Part shown: positions 1 through 10,439 of the stretch, in pieces
Layout: each line of letters starts with the position of its first letter
Numbering within the stretch: position 1 is the stretch's first letter
Origin: Pseudorasbora parva
Taxonomy: Eukaryota; Chordata; Actinopteri; Cypriniformes; Gobionidae
Reading direction: 5' to 3'
DNA: 64,000 nucleotides
Assembly (NCBI RefSeq): GCF_024679245.1
Contig: NC_090172.1
Location: 6,557,233 to 6,621,232 of the forward strand
The notes under the pieces: model-generated
The model's database searches: none
Seen by the model: the letters and a program-made list of their open reading frames with translations, nothing else
Told to the model about the DNA's origin: nothing
Program-made: the position numbers and the translations under genes

Positions 1-186
1 TGACTGCTTCCTTCTTTGTTTATATAATGTTTTTAAAAAACGTACAAGTTCTAGCGTTAAGAAAGAAAGAGCAACACAAATCAGGTCAATAGTTTGTTGT
101 GATGTAGGCTACAGTTAAACAGATCCAGTTGGTCCACATTTTAGTGCAATTGCTGGATGTCTGTAGGAACTCACAATGTAAAAACT

Positions 187-629
187 GCACATAATGTAAT
201 AAGAATTACATTATTATTATTATAAAATGTTTATAAAGTAATAATTTTCTCAAAATGTAATAAAAACGTAATATTTTCATTATTATAATAGCTTTTAAAA
301 CATAAAATAATATATAATATAAAATTATAAAATAAAAATAATATAAAATAATAAAACATAAACAAAAAATACAGTATCAGTAATCTGAAGGATTTTGTAG
401 GCAGGTTACGACTTGATTTAGATTTTTAAAATGCACTGTCAATAAAAACCAATGCTTTGTTTAATAATTATAATCGCATAATATTAACATCTGTTGCATT
501 TTACAGGTAGATTATCACTGGATTTAGATTTTTTTTTAATACTGTAAGGGATTTTTGTTGTTGTTATGTTTTAAAAGCTATTACAATAATGAAACTATGT
601 GATAAAGTAATACTTATTACATTATGTGC
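187..629. mobile_element. AT-rich inverted-repeat element (MITE-like), copy 1
   Basis: A 17-base sequence GCACATAATGTAATAAG at 187-203 returns as its exact reverse complement at 613-629. The inverted similarity continues inward, with TAATAGCTTTTAAAACATAA on the left matching GTTATGTTTTAAAAGCTATTAC on the right. The interior is more than 80 percent A+T and has no reading frame. The same interior, including GATTTTGTAGGC, occurs again near 37570-38410, so this is a dispersed family. It is a non-autonomous DNA transposon; the superfamily is not identified. Confidence 0.6.
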
Positions 630-983
630 CATTGTTACATAATGATTAGCTACAATGTCTAAAAAAAGTACAAATCTTTCATAAAGAAAAAAACAAACAT
701 TTGAAGAGCATGTACTGTGAAAACAGACTAAAGGCATGGGCCTACTACAAGGTTAAGACATTGTCCTTTGTATGTCCTACACAGGGTCTGAACATAACGC
801 TTTAATATCTAAATAACGACAAATATTTACAAATAAATAAACATACTATTTAAAAAATAAATAGAAAATAAAAAAGACATAAGTAAAGCAGTGCACTTTC
901 TTTCTCCAAGTACAGCAGTATATTTTAATTGACACTTACTGTGTCCCTCTCCTGCACTGACGCCACTGAAAAAACACTTTTCA

Positions 984-1416
984 TTATCTAGAGTTCATTC
1001 GCTTTCCAAAAACATCAGTCGTCAGTCCCAGATCCAGGTATGTCGTTCCTTCCCCCTTTCTTAAACGTCTGACAGATGGGCCATTGCTTTTCCCTTTCTG
1101 CTCCTTTTGGGAGTCATTTACTGAGGGTATGAGGATATTGCTCAGCTTCAGCTGAAGCCAGTCCTGTCTTTCTAACATCTCCTTGTGCTCCCGGACGTTG
1201 TGCATGAGCTGAACTTCGCTGATTGACCTCTTGCTGTTGCGGATATGGATATGAGAAGTCAGATTTGAATTGAGATCACAAAACAACACCTCAGAGCAAT
1301 ATGACGCATCCTATTTTATCCTACCTGAGTGGTGCTCCCTCCAGATATAACAAACTGCAAAGACCCCACAGCACAATGATGAGCACGGGTTTCTCCGAAG
1401 AACTTATGGGTAACAT
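984..1416 (-). CDS. pth1: Parathyroid hormone precursor (prepro-PTH), two coding exons
   Basis: The gene encodes the secreted calcium-regulating peptide hormone that acts through PTH-receptor GPCRs. Exon 2 (1325-1424, ATG at 1416-1414) gives a hydrophobic signal peptide of about 30 residues containing VLIIVLWGLC. A 91-bp intron (1234-1324, GT..AG) interrupts a serine codon. Exon 3 (984-1233, stop TAA at 986-984) starts with the dibasic processing site KR, followed by mature peptide beginning SISEVQLMHN. The motif S-x-S-E-x-QLMHN, then H, E-R, W-L and K-L, is diagnostic of PTH 1-34 and separates it from PTHrP (AVSEHQLLHD). The precursor is 113 residues and the mature hormone 80, against 84 in human. 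The intron sits just before the KR as in mammalian PTH. All splice sites are canonical. A variant poly(A) signal ATTAAA lies at 929-924. Whether this is the pth1a or pth1b paralogue cannot be decided here. Confidence 0.93.
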
Positions 1417-1424
1417 AGTGATAC

Positions 1425-1600
1425 CTGTAAGGTAAGTTATAGTAAAGAGACTTTTCATTTATCTTTGGTCCACAAGTGTCCTTGATAGCGAGACAATGGC
1501 CTCTAAACTTACCAAGTCTTGTTGTCTTTTATTTGACTGCTTTTGTATTTCGTAGCTGCTTTACTGAGAGGGTCCATGTGTTGTCCGGGCGCCGTATTTG
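1425..1600 (-). other. pth1: pth non-coding exon 1 and first intron (predicted)
   Basis: Upstream of coding exon 2 a strong acceptor (TTACCTTACAG) ends at 1425. A consensus donor (CTTG|GTAAGT) on the minus strand lies at 1513/1512, giving an 88-bp intron at 1425-1512 that matches the 91-bp second intron in size. Exon 1 would be about 1513-1600, a 5' UTR, as in mammalian PTH genes whose first exon is non-coding. It contains an ATG at 1577 that opens a frame overlapping the hormone frame (see findings). The exon is inferred from splice signals only. Confidence 0.65.
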
Positions 1601-1621
1601 TGCGTTGGGGCTACTCTTCCT

Positions 1622-1630
1622 CTTTTTATA
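1622..1630 (-). promoter_or_regulatory. pth1: TATA box of pth
   Basis: On the minus strand TATAAAAAG lies at 1630-1622, so transcription should start near 1600, just upstream of the predicted first exon. About 55 bp further upstream (1683-1690) is TGACATCA on the minus strand, one base from a cAMP response element. Human PTH is known to have a CRE, but its use here is inference. Confidence 0.65.
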
Positions 1631-1799
1631 TGCTCAAGCCCCCTCCCGTTGGTCATTGATGAGCTTTCTGCATTATTGATGGTGATGTCATCCATTCTTT
1701 GATGGAGACTGGCATGCACATGACGACACATGACTACCAACACCCCCACTAATTCTGTTTTCAACACCTTGGTCAAGACCCCTGTGATCACAGTGCTGT

Positions 1800-2990
1800 A
1801 GAACTAGTGCCATGTACGGCTATGACGGTCAGACAGGGTGCCGCCTTCGACAAAGTAATGTTTTGTAATATTGTGTTCAGAGACTCAAAACACATTTGTA
1901 AAATGAATTAGGAATTATTATTTTCAATTATTACACCTAAGACAGAATTTTTATATTTTTTGTTATTTTTGTTATTTTATTTATATTTATTTTATGCTTT
2001 TTTTTGTAAAAATAAATTTTGTAAAATTTTTAATATAATTATTATTTTAATTGGCGACTGCAAACTTTTCTTACACTTCAGTTCACACATTGAATCTTGG
2101 ACGCTACCTGTCTACTAACAAAAACGTATAGCCAAATTTGGCAAGGATTATATATTTTTTTGTTTATATAGCCAACATTTTTACAGAGCTACTCATTTAT
2201 CCTATGAAAATGATTCCCTAACTTAATTGGGAGAACACCGAGTAAATTATAATTTTTCATGTTGTTTACAACACAACACCATTATGATCGTATGATTTAT
2301 TGACGTATTGCTGAATGCCATTCCAGGATGCCGTCTTGAAGTTTACCAGGTCAGACGGAGGAAATAATACAAAAGTTTTGTGCCAAACATCATGGTGCAA
2401 GCTGGGTCCACCTGAAGTTTGATCTATGGGAGGTGTATAACCTTGTCATAGTCTCATGGGACACATTAGGTAACCATGAGAGAAGTTTTCTAAATGTGGA
2501 AGAGGAATGGCTATGTCATGACACATGCAGTAAGTCCTAGTAAGGGACCAAACTGAAAGAACCAAAACAAATGTCTATTATGTTTATGAAAATTCAAAGG
2601 ATGTTTGCTATTATAAAGCCAGCAGCTTGTAAACCAAATTAAATCCTAATTTCAATAATTACCCATTAACTGTGTCTGCCCTTCTCAGAATCTGAATTCA
2701 AATTCACAATTAAGGATTCAATAATAATACTTTAGTACATAATAATAAACAAATATTATTTGTTTACAATGAAAAAAGTAGTTCACAATACATAATCATG
2801 TGTACAAGATTTAAATATATAGATACAAATACATAAAATAAAAAACTAATTCTATATAAAACATTGGCAATCTTTACTACTTAATTATGAGACATACAAA
2901 TAAAAGTATAGATTTCACAGAGGCTTTTCAACAGTGTAATATGTTAGACTTGCTAATATAAATTTATGTTTCTCTGTAAACTTTAAACTC
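1800..2990. other. AT-rich intergenic DNA upstream of pth
   Basis: No gene, RNA or recognisable transposon was found. The DNA is A+T rich with homopolymer runs at 1930-2045. An open stretch at about 2345-2539 on the plus strand has no start codon and no familiar domain. Distal pth regulatory sequence could lie here, but nothing specific is visible. Confidence 0.4.
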
Positions 2991-2994
2991 AGAG

Positions 2995-3154
2995 CATGTC
3001 TGTATTTAGCTGAAGAAAGTATCAATGTTCATGCATAGCAATAAAATTGTAAAATTGTGCTGCTGAATCTCATAGCCGAGTGGAAGAATACACAAAAACA
3101 ATATTGGTCCCAGCACGGAGCCTTGAGGAACATCACAAGCTGTTGATGAAATAG
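2995..3154 (-). pseudogene. LINE reverse transcriptase fragment
   Basis: Minus-strand translation gives VPQGSVLGPILF, the conserved block just before the catalytic YADD box of non-LTR retrotransposon reverse transcriptases. It continues as LPLGYEI. Downstream, FYCYA is followed by a stop and then TLILSSAK, the position where YADDTQLYLS is expected, so the catalytic aspartates are destroyed. Only about 50 codons survive. It fits the CR1/L2/Rex group, but the clade is not certain. Confidence 0.7.
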
Positions 3155-3237
3155 TTAACAAAACTCGCTGCCTTTAATTTTTTAAGTACAATCAACTTGG
3201 CTGTGTAAGTCATTTCAACTTAAATTACATTAAGCTG

Positions 3238-3376
3238 TCGCCAGCCACGGGCAAGCGTGCCGACACCTGAGTTTGATTCCTCAAAAACCTTTGCTGATCC
3301 TGTTTTTCTGCTTTCCTCTCTAGCCTGTACTGTCCTATCCAATAAAGGAATAAAATGCCCATCAATATAACTTTAG
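3238..3376 (+). mobile_element. tRNA-derived SINE with perfect 16-bp target duplication
   Basis: The inserted segment starts with a tRNA-like head whose box B is GAGTTTGATTCC. It continues through CCTTTGCTGATCCTG and ends with CCTATCCAATAAAGG..AAATGCCC. It is flanked by identical 16-bp copies of AAATTACATTAAGCTG at 3222-3237 and 3377-3392. The uninterrupted target sequence occurs at about 13636-13670, which confirms both ends. The head looks 5' truncated, since box A is poor. SINEs are moved by LINE machinery. Confidence 0.75.
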
Positions 3377-3420
3377 AAATTACATTAAGCTGACTTAAAA
3401 AAATAGTTGAACCGTGTAAC

Positions 3421-3932
3421 TTAAAGGGGTCATGAACTGTCTTTAAAAAAAAAATTATACTGTTGTCTGAGGTCAACTTATGATGCTCAAATGGTTTTTA
3501 CATTCAAAAACATCATAATGAATAAGTAATAGGCTATTTTCTACCCTAGTTTTGAGCGTTGCTCCTGAAACACTTGGCTTTTATGGGTGTGATGCATTGA
3601 AGGCTTGAAAGTAAATGCTCACTGCTATAAATGGGTAACATTTTTGCATATTATAATGAGTTTCGACTTTCCCATCAGTACATGTGAGGAATTATTTTGA
3701 AATTGTTAAATGCGGAAAAACGGCAAACGGAATGATTCGCCCATTCATGTTCGACCCAGAGTCTGATCCCGAATCGCTGGACAATGAATCAAGCACACCT
3801 AAAAATTCAAAGGATACTCCAGCCTGTGACAGCAAGGTCAGTTATTGTTAATTATGTTTATTTCTAATCAGTAGATATCAAACAATCTGTAACAATGCTT
3901 GAAAAAGTTGTTTTCTCAATTCATGACCACTA
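3421..3932 (+). mobile_element. TTAA-type DNA transposon fragment (TTAAAGGGGTCATGAACTG family)
   Basis: The left end TTAAAGGGGTCATGAACTG is at 3421-3439, and a degraded partner TCAATTCATGACCAC lies at 3917-3930. The same left terminus is found at 40706 with an intact right end. The segment carries a short leader reading frame (next entry). No transposase core is present. Confidence 0.6.
3732..3836 (+). pseudogene. Leader-exon remnant of a TTAA-type transposon
   Basis: ATG at 3732 opens a 39-codon frame starting MIRPFMFDPESDPE, rich in D, E, S and P. A splice-donor-like AAG|GTCAGT follows at 3836. The FMFxPESD core recurs in the unrelated-looking element at 33515. It looks like the first coding exon of a multi-exon transposon protein; the rest has been lost. 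I suspect the fish P2X7-C-terminus-like domain family that travels with transposons, but this needs a search. Confidence 0.45.
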
Positions 3933-4079
3933 TTTTCATGAAAATAAAGTTTCAAATGGCTTTGTAATCAATAAAGTTATCCCTTAAATCTCATCTTTGA
4001 TCAGCAAAATTACAAATTTTAACTGTTTTTTTTTCCTGTGAAAAAAAAGTATGCCTTAAATTAGCTTGAATGTAACACC

Positions 4080-5321
4080 CTTGCTTCATTTAGTATAGGC
4101 GGATTCATGAATGTGCAAATTAGCCCCGCCTCCAATCACTTGCACAAGCTCAGAATACCTGGTCCACTTGGTCAACTTTACTGTAGTAAACTTTGGACAA
4201 TGGCGAGCGGAAATACTGGTTTGTGTGAACTAGAATCTGATTCAGAAGTGGAATAGTGAATTACACAGGCTCGTATCAGAATGGTAATATGTTTCATGTA
4301 TTGCTCTTTTAACAACATTAATGCATATACACATAACTGTAAGTAACATTGATTAGCCTTTTTGCTTGACTACGTTTTTAAATTAGATTAGGGATGTTCA
4401 CTTTTATTATGGACGACAAGGGCAGTGACTGTATCATCGAGCGCATTTTGCAGTATTAAGCTGCAGTTTATACCGATTTCACCAGGCTAAGAAAATTCTT
4501 CAAAAAAAAACAACAACACAAAGAATGGCCTTCTCAGTTGCCATAGCTTCAACTCTTGCGTCATCAGAACAGGGAATTCAACGCACCACCGTTTCCTCTT
4601 AAATAACATTTTGTAACATTTTGTTGTGGCTGCCTGGCTTCTCCACTGCTTCAGAGAATAGTTATTAATATGTGAAAGCCTGCCCAAACGTTGATGTGAT
4701 TGGTTACAAGGTAATTCTTGAAGTCAGAAACATGATTCCAAACCACATTTTTGAGACAGCAGTTTTAAAGCTACACTGTGTAACTTTTTTGGTTTATTCT
4801 TAGCTAAAAACACTTAGTTCTTTCAAAAATATATATGCTCATTAATGTATATTTACTTCTTTCAAGTAATAAAGTATTCTCGTAAGTTTATAGTATGCCA
4901 TTGAAAACACATACGGGTGAGGGGTTCGAATGCCGGCCGCCATGTTGCCCCTCCATCTTGAAAGTACATTAGCCAAAGAGGGACATACCCATAAATTCAA
5001 GCTTCGCCTTTCGCGTTTTAACACTCGATGGCACCGTGTTGAATGTGAAGAGGGGGATTGCCATGTTAATCTTGGACTAAATCGGCCACCGTACGAGTTA
5101 AAACGAAATCAGTATTGAGAGGAACAGAAACTAATATTCACTGGATGGTCATATACCTTTACACCACTAAATGGGGGAAAATATCACACAGTGTAGCTTT
5201 AAGGAGAAAATACTTAGCAATGGTGTTGACATGAATTTGCACATGGTTTGTCTGAAAGCATATATAAAATACCACACAAAAAAACATTACAAACTTGATT
5301 TTCACCACAGTGGGCCTTTAA
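4080..5321 (+). mobile_element. TTAA-type element remnant with short leader ORF and right terminus
   Basis: The region begins with a promoter-like stretch containing GCCCCGCCTCCAATCAC at about 4121. ATG at 4200-4202 then opens an 18-codon frame ending in LCELESDSEVE and TAG. The right edge reads TTCACCACAGTGGGCCTTTAA (TTAA at 5318-5321), a typical closing end for these families. The left terminus is not identified. The MITE at 4765-5202 is inserted inside it. Confidence 0.4.
4765..5202. mobile_element. MITE with TTAA ends (AGCTACACTGTGT family)
   Basis: The left end TTAAAGCTACACTGTGTAA (4765) and right end CACACAGTGTAGCTTTAA (to 5202) are inverted copies of at least 15 bases, each including TTAA. 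The 438-bp interior contains overlapping short frames only. TTAA duplication is typical of Kolobok and piggyBac superfamilies. It lies inside the larger remnant at 4080-5321. Confidence 0.7.
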
Positions 5322-5466
5322 CTTATTTGTTGAAGTTGAAGTAATGTAAAAACATGTTGATTATATCACATATGTTAATCTTGTTTTTTTGTTTTTTTAC
5401 AGTGCACAGGTATATATTTGATTAATACCATTGTCTCTCTTATTTTATATCAAATGTATTGATTAA

Positions 5467-6336
5467 TTAAAGGGTTACTTCAGCGATTAGCATATGGCTT
5501 TGTATCAGTAGAGACCCTGGAGTATATTCGAATGATTGTGCTTCCCCCCCCCCTTATAATCCCTGTGAGACAAGAGATTTATGGATTTTATTTCTGGAAA
5601 AATTCCTCCCAAAACGCAAATATTGTCCATTTGCGTCATCGGAGGAATTGTTGGCCAGAGGCTAAAGACTACAGCCAGCAGAGGGAGCCATTTCTGCATG
5701 TTTTCAACTCGCATGGGGGATAGGAGATCACACTCACAGCTCAGCTCGCAGCTGCAGCCTCAGGCATTAATGTGTAAACGGTGCGGCCAGCAGAGCAAAG
5801 TAAGTCTTTCAACTTCTCAAACTAATTCCTATGAAAGTTTAGCTTTCAAAGGCATGAACTGAAAATGCACCAGACTGAACATGCGCTGTGAATCTTTTTT
5901 TGCGGACGCGTTTACCTCAGCTCTCATCACAAGCTCATCCATGACTGTCAATATATCTGACTCCTGCAGTGTTTTGGGCTGTGAGACTCCCTCAGCGGCT
6001 AAATCACATATTGAACTCACACGTTCAGTTTTTAAGTATAGTGTCTGTTCTCTAACTGAACTGATTTTATGAAAATGAACGTGGTCGCGGTGGCGGTCGC
6101 GGTGGGAAAGTGATCAGTGATTCAGTGATCTAGTAGCGGTGGCTTTGGGAGTGGCCTCGTAGGGCATCGAAGCATTCTGGGAATTGTTGTCTTTCATCCC
6201 CATGAGACAAAAATACGTTTTCTGTTTTTTCTCAGTCTAGAAAGCACTAAATTAAAAAATAATTTCACATTTCTACTACATTAATGACCCAGTTTAAATA
6301 AAGATTCATCTTCCCAGCGCTGAAGTACTCCTTTAA
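5467..6336. mobile_element. TTAA MITE, TTACTTCAGCG family, copy 1
   Basis: It starts TTAAAGGGTTACTTCAGCG at 5467 and ends CGCTGAAGTACTCCTTTAA at 6336, so the termini are inverted repeats including TTAA. A second full copy (50538-51305) and a solo end (29925-30022, reversed) share GATTAGCATATGGCTTTG and much of the interior, such as ATCTAGTAGCGGTGGCTTTGGGA. The inverted ATTTGCGTCATCGGAGGAATT segment near 5625 recurs in copy 2. The length is 870 bp and there is no transposase. Confidence 0.8.
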
Positions 6337-7636
6337 ATAGTCAATATTCTTATTGAGCTCTAGATTTGGATTGAGACGTTACCCTCAAAACCACATGTTT
6401 GTTGAATCCTGTCATTGCCTATGCACATTGTCATTGTGCATATGATCTCTTTTAAAGGTTGTGATGACTGCCATGAAGTATTGTCATTATTACAGTGTCA
6501 GATGAGTTGACGTTGAGCACAATATATCACACACAACATCCCTTGTTTTTTTTTAATCATAGCCCAAACCAGCAAAGAACAGAAAACAAGTGTCGCTCTA
6601 CAAAACAAACCCAAATGCCAATTTTCCCTTACTGAGCAATTTAATTATTAAGCAGCACATTTATTGGCATATTATATTCATTACATTTTTTTTCTGCTTT
6701 CATACTGCTTTATAAATAAATAATTGTTAATTTTGGACATAGTTAAAATAAGAAAAATATCTTACTTGTCACAAGAGCCATCTCATGTAAATACATATGC
6801 TCCAAATTAAAGAGGCAACAAGCACAGACAACTTACCTCATGTCATACATTAATAACTTATGTGTTTGTGCACCTGAGAGAGGATTGGTATGTAGTACAG
6901 ACTTAACTCAGCGCTGCACATGTTGAGTCAACCCAAGCAAGCTGTTCTCATTACCTCATGCGGTTACAATGTTTGTCATCTCACTAATGGCATGTGGCAG
7001 CAGTAGTGTGCAGGGGAACCGCTCAGGATTAAGGTGAAGACTTGCTTACAAACCATTAACAGGGGTCACCCCCATGTAACAATGCCAGGCATGCCGCTTG
7101 GAAATCACGCAGGTCTTCTTTAAAATGGCCAATGGACATAAAGACGTTTAACCTTTGGCTGAAGCCAGTGCTTTGTTTGGCCTGACAATAATTGGTGAGT
7201 TATTTTTAGCAGGGCATGTGTGAGAAATTGAAATGATGAATATGCAACCCCACATGCATTTCAGCTATTCTTTGTAAGACATAAATAATGAATGGCTGGG
7301 GATAGCATATTACTCTGCAAACGTCTTACAGCTGAAAGTGATTTTACGACCTCGTACTGCTCTACAGTTACAGGTAAGGGATTATTGCATTTTTAGAGAA
7401 CAGAGGATGTTGGGATATTTTAGATTTCACGAATGTCCCCTGATCATTTTGCTGTTTTCTGTCCCACTTTTTTCTTTTTGAGAGCTGTTTGCTTCACATT
7501 TGTCCCACCACAAGAACAAATGTATAGTATGTACAAATGTAGTGTACAGTATGGGTAACACTTAAGTCAAAGAAAATGAATGTGCAGGTCACTGGGGATA
7601 TTTTGACCTTTTGTGACAACATGTCTGTCACAAACT
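6337..7636. other. Intergenic; possible conserved non-coding element at 6980-7380
   Basis: No gene or transposon was recognised. The stretch 6980-7380 differs from its surroundings in having balanced composition, no internal repeats and many short A+T homeobox-like words (AATAATTGG, TAAATAATGAATGG). This is the appearance typical of vertebrate developmental enhancers. Sequence alone cannot prove conservation. Confidence 0.3.
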
Positions 7637-8002
7637 GGGGGGTATTCCAGAAAGTAGGTTATGTGACATATTCGGGTATATGTTTAAGAGTAAGTTTCAG
7701 TCACACCCAGTCCCAGAATTATAATAAAAAATAAATAAAAAATAAGTTTAAAAGTTAATGCAACTCAAATATATGTATTATTTATTTGATTGTCATTCCA
7801 CACATGGATCTGCATACAATGAATTAGCATCAAACAAACAATTTAATCCGTATTCTCAGTGAATAAAGATTACTTATTAAATGAAGACATTGAAAAAAAC
7901 GATTGCATAACTACCAAATATTTGGTGATGTGCAGTAAATAGGTTATGTAACTTGCCAGAAACAAAAGAAGAAGAGGAAGTAGAATGGCGCGCTTCTTCT
8001 TA

Positions 8003-9246
8003 GGCCGCATTTACACTGCAGGTCTTGATGCACAATGTTGTGACTTTATCTGATTTTTTGGCGACCTTCTTACATAATCTTTTAAAATCGACCCTTATCT
8101 GATATTTGCACTTAGACTGTACACTGGAAAAACAGCCCAAGATCGACGTTCTTAACCGGAAAAGGAATTAAAACGGCGCGATATGCAATGGACGCACAAA
8201 AGGATTATACGTTTTGCTGTCTGCACTTTTCCACACATCTTTTAAGGTCAGCAAAAATGTAGGTGCACTATGTAGTATTTTTGCAGTAAAATATCCAAAA
8301 ACCACTAGGCCAGTGTTCTATATTTTGTTCAGTTGAGTACTTTCAATATCCCAAATGTCTTCAACTATTTGTAAATTGTGAGAAAATTGCTATTTTAACT
8401 AAGGACCGGGACGTTTTAGCATTGGATTTAAAGGAGTCGCCTGTCAATCGCGTCATATCTGCGTTACCTTCAGCTTTATTCTGCAGAAGCGCTTTTCTCT
8501 TAGCAGTGTGAACATGTCACAGCAGCGCCGAGCGAACGCACAGAGTAACGTCATAACATAATTTTAAACACACTTAAATGTATCTAATATGATAAACAGA
8601 GCTGCTTTACCTTTACCGGAAATAGTGCAGGTGCCCGGCGACTGTGTTCCGTCCCGTCATAATAAAAGTCCCGGTGCTCGCGAAGCGTGTTTGTTTAACA
8701 ATCGCTCCAGCAGCCGTGCTCAGCTCCTCAACACTCGGTCCTGCTCTGCTTTACACTACAGTAACGTTAATAACTGCATCCATGAACATGATTTCTGCCC
8801 GACTCCTATTTTCCACCGGCTGTGAGGTGAAGACCACATGTCCCAAGATGCTGCGCTCAAACGTGGCGTCATCAAACTACGCCTTTGTTTAGAATAGGCG
8901 CCCTCCAGTGGACGGAAAGCTGCATAGTGCACCTTTAAGGCGGAGAAAAAGAGGAGAACTCTTGATCGCAGTTCGTGTTCCCCTGAGTTGACATCAATTG
9001 CCTCCGTCCCTTTTTCAATGACGTACTACTCTCATTTACTGGGGAATATCCGATTTGACCGCTTACATTGCAGACGCATTTGCACATATCCAATTCATAT
9101 TGGATTTATTACCACATATGAGTGAGGCCTGAATCCAATCTGAGGATATCGGAATCCATGCATTTTTTTTCCTGCTTACACGTCATATCTGATCTGAGAG
9201 GAAAAATCGAATTGGGTCACTTGAACCATGCAGTGTTAATTGGGTC
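8003..9246. mobile_element. PIF/Harbinger-like non-autonomous element, middle layer
   Basis: Left GGCCGCATTTACACTGCA and right CATGCAGTGTTAATTGGGTC are imperfect inverted repeats. Both are bounded by TTA (8000-8002 and 9247-9249), the 3-bp target duplication typical of PIF/Harbinger. Sub-terminal parts (TATCTGATTTTTTGG, TCATATCTGATCTGAGAGG) are repeated within. It is split by the MITE at 8261-8938. Confidence 0.55.
8261..8938. mobile_element. MITE AGGTGCACTATG family, copy 1 (innermost)
   Basis: The left AGGTGCACTATGTAGTATTT pairs with the right GCATAGTGCACCTTTAA (TTAA at 8935-8938). The left TTAA has decayed to ATGT. The body is shared with 13706-14384, 44491-46749 and 61174-61715, including the conserved interior CATGAACATGATTTCTGCCC and CCTCCAGTGGAC. 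The open frames at 8589-8892 are conserved only because the repeat is; they have no start-codon or domain logic. Confidence 0.75.
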
Positions 9247-9600
9247 TTAGTGTCTGTTTCCATGTTAAATCACTGATTCATCTCTCTCTTGAGAATGTCT
9301 TGGGTGTTAACCGGGAACATACTCTGAGTTGTCTGAACTAACTCCGGGACTCGTTTTTGGAATCAGCATACCTCGGTATGGGTTAATCAACCGAGAGTTT
9401 AAGGTATATGTGACGGAAAGTTAACCTTTGCTTTCTGGAATACACCCCTGCTCTGAAATACGGGTTGAGGATCCAAACATGGGTTTATTGAGGAAATCCA
9501 GAATCATAATCTATAAAACAGGCAATTGGTCAAAACATCATTCAAAGTGACAACTTTGACAATGGAAGGAAGCAATCAGGTGAAGCAATCAGGTGAAGAA

Positions 9601-9690
9601 AACAATCGGAAAAAAACAAGACGGACTAAAATAATTTGTCAATAAAATACAGGTATTAACTTTTTTTAAATAAAATAATAGCATAATAGC

Positions 9691-9789
<99 letters not shown>

Positions 9790-10100
9790 AAAAATAACCT
9801 TTGCAAGATATCACAGAATATTTATCTAACCATAGCAAAAGTAAATTTCTTGCTTAAGTTTATTTTTCATTTTTCAGAAACCATGAGAAAAGGTGAATTA
9901 TGACAGATAGTCAATGTTCAGAAATTATTCAATATTATTATGTTTTTAGCTGTAAAGCTGTAGCAATGTTTTGTTGTCAAACACTTTTTAAAAAGATATA
10001 TTTTTAATGATTAAAAATGCTATTATTTTATTTAAAAAAGTTAATACCTGTATTTTATTGACAAATGATTTTAGTCCGTCTTGTTTTTTTCCCGATTGTT
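9601..10100. mobile_element. Fold-back element with 83-bp arms and (TA)n loop
   Basis: The arm 9601-9683 (AACAATCGG.. CAAGACGGACTAAAAT.. ATACAGGTATTAAC) is repeated in inverted form at 10018-10100 with few changes. The loop holds a (TA)45 tract at 9693-9782 plus A+T-rich DNA. The transcript or single strand would fold into a long stem. It probably is a MITE; no target duplication was found. Confidence 0.65.
9693..9782. repeat. (TA)45 microsatellite
   Basis: Uninterrupted TA dinucleotide for 90 bp. It is self-complementary and lies in the loop of the fold-back element at 9601-10100. Confidence 0.98.
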
Positions 10101-10439
10101 TCAGATAACATTAAGCTGTCATTTCATGTTAAAATGTACCCCACCTATGGGGCATGTTGTCACATTTCACTTCATTCTTTCGGGGAAAATCTAGAAAAAA
10201 GTATACATTGTATTAATGAAACAAAACCGCATCATTGTACTAGACATGTGAAAAGAATGTAGGAAAAGAAATACTCTGAACCCCAAGTGGATTTACACAA
10301 ACTGAGAAAGTTTAAAAGCATTAGGTCGTGCCCCGCTCTCCCCTATACTGACTGTAATCTGACTTGGAATGTCCATCTGAGTTCTGTGTGCACTAAGATC
10401 TAACAGTGACTCTCTTTATATATTATTATTATTAACACT

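Larger units (their letters stand above)
7637..9448. mobile_element. DNA transposon with GGTATTCCAGAAAG termini, outer layer of a nest
   Basis: The left end GGGGGGTATTCCAGAAAGTA at 7637 is mirrored by GCTTTCTGGAATACACCCC ending at 9448. Sub-terminal GGTTATGTGAC on the left matches the right GGTATATGTGACGG.. AGTTAACC. The interior is interrupted by a second element (8003-9246) that in turn carries a third (8261-8938). No coding region was found; this is a non-autonomous element of unidentified superfamily. Confidence 0.65.

Noticed and set aside
2345..2539. Open stretch FCAKHHGASWVHLKFDLWEVYN as an exon
   Set aside because: No start codon, no convincing acceptor, no family recognised.
8589..8892. 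Two overlapping frames of about 80 codons
   Set aside because: They lie in the AGGTGCAC MITE; the same frames recur in the copy at 13963-14373 merely because the DNA is repeated.
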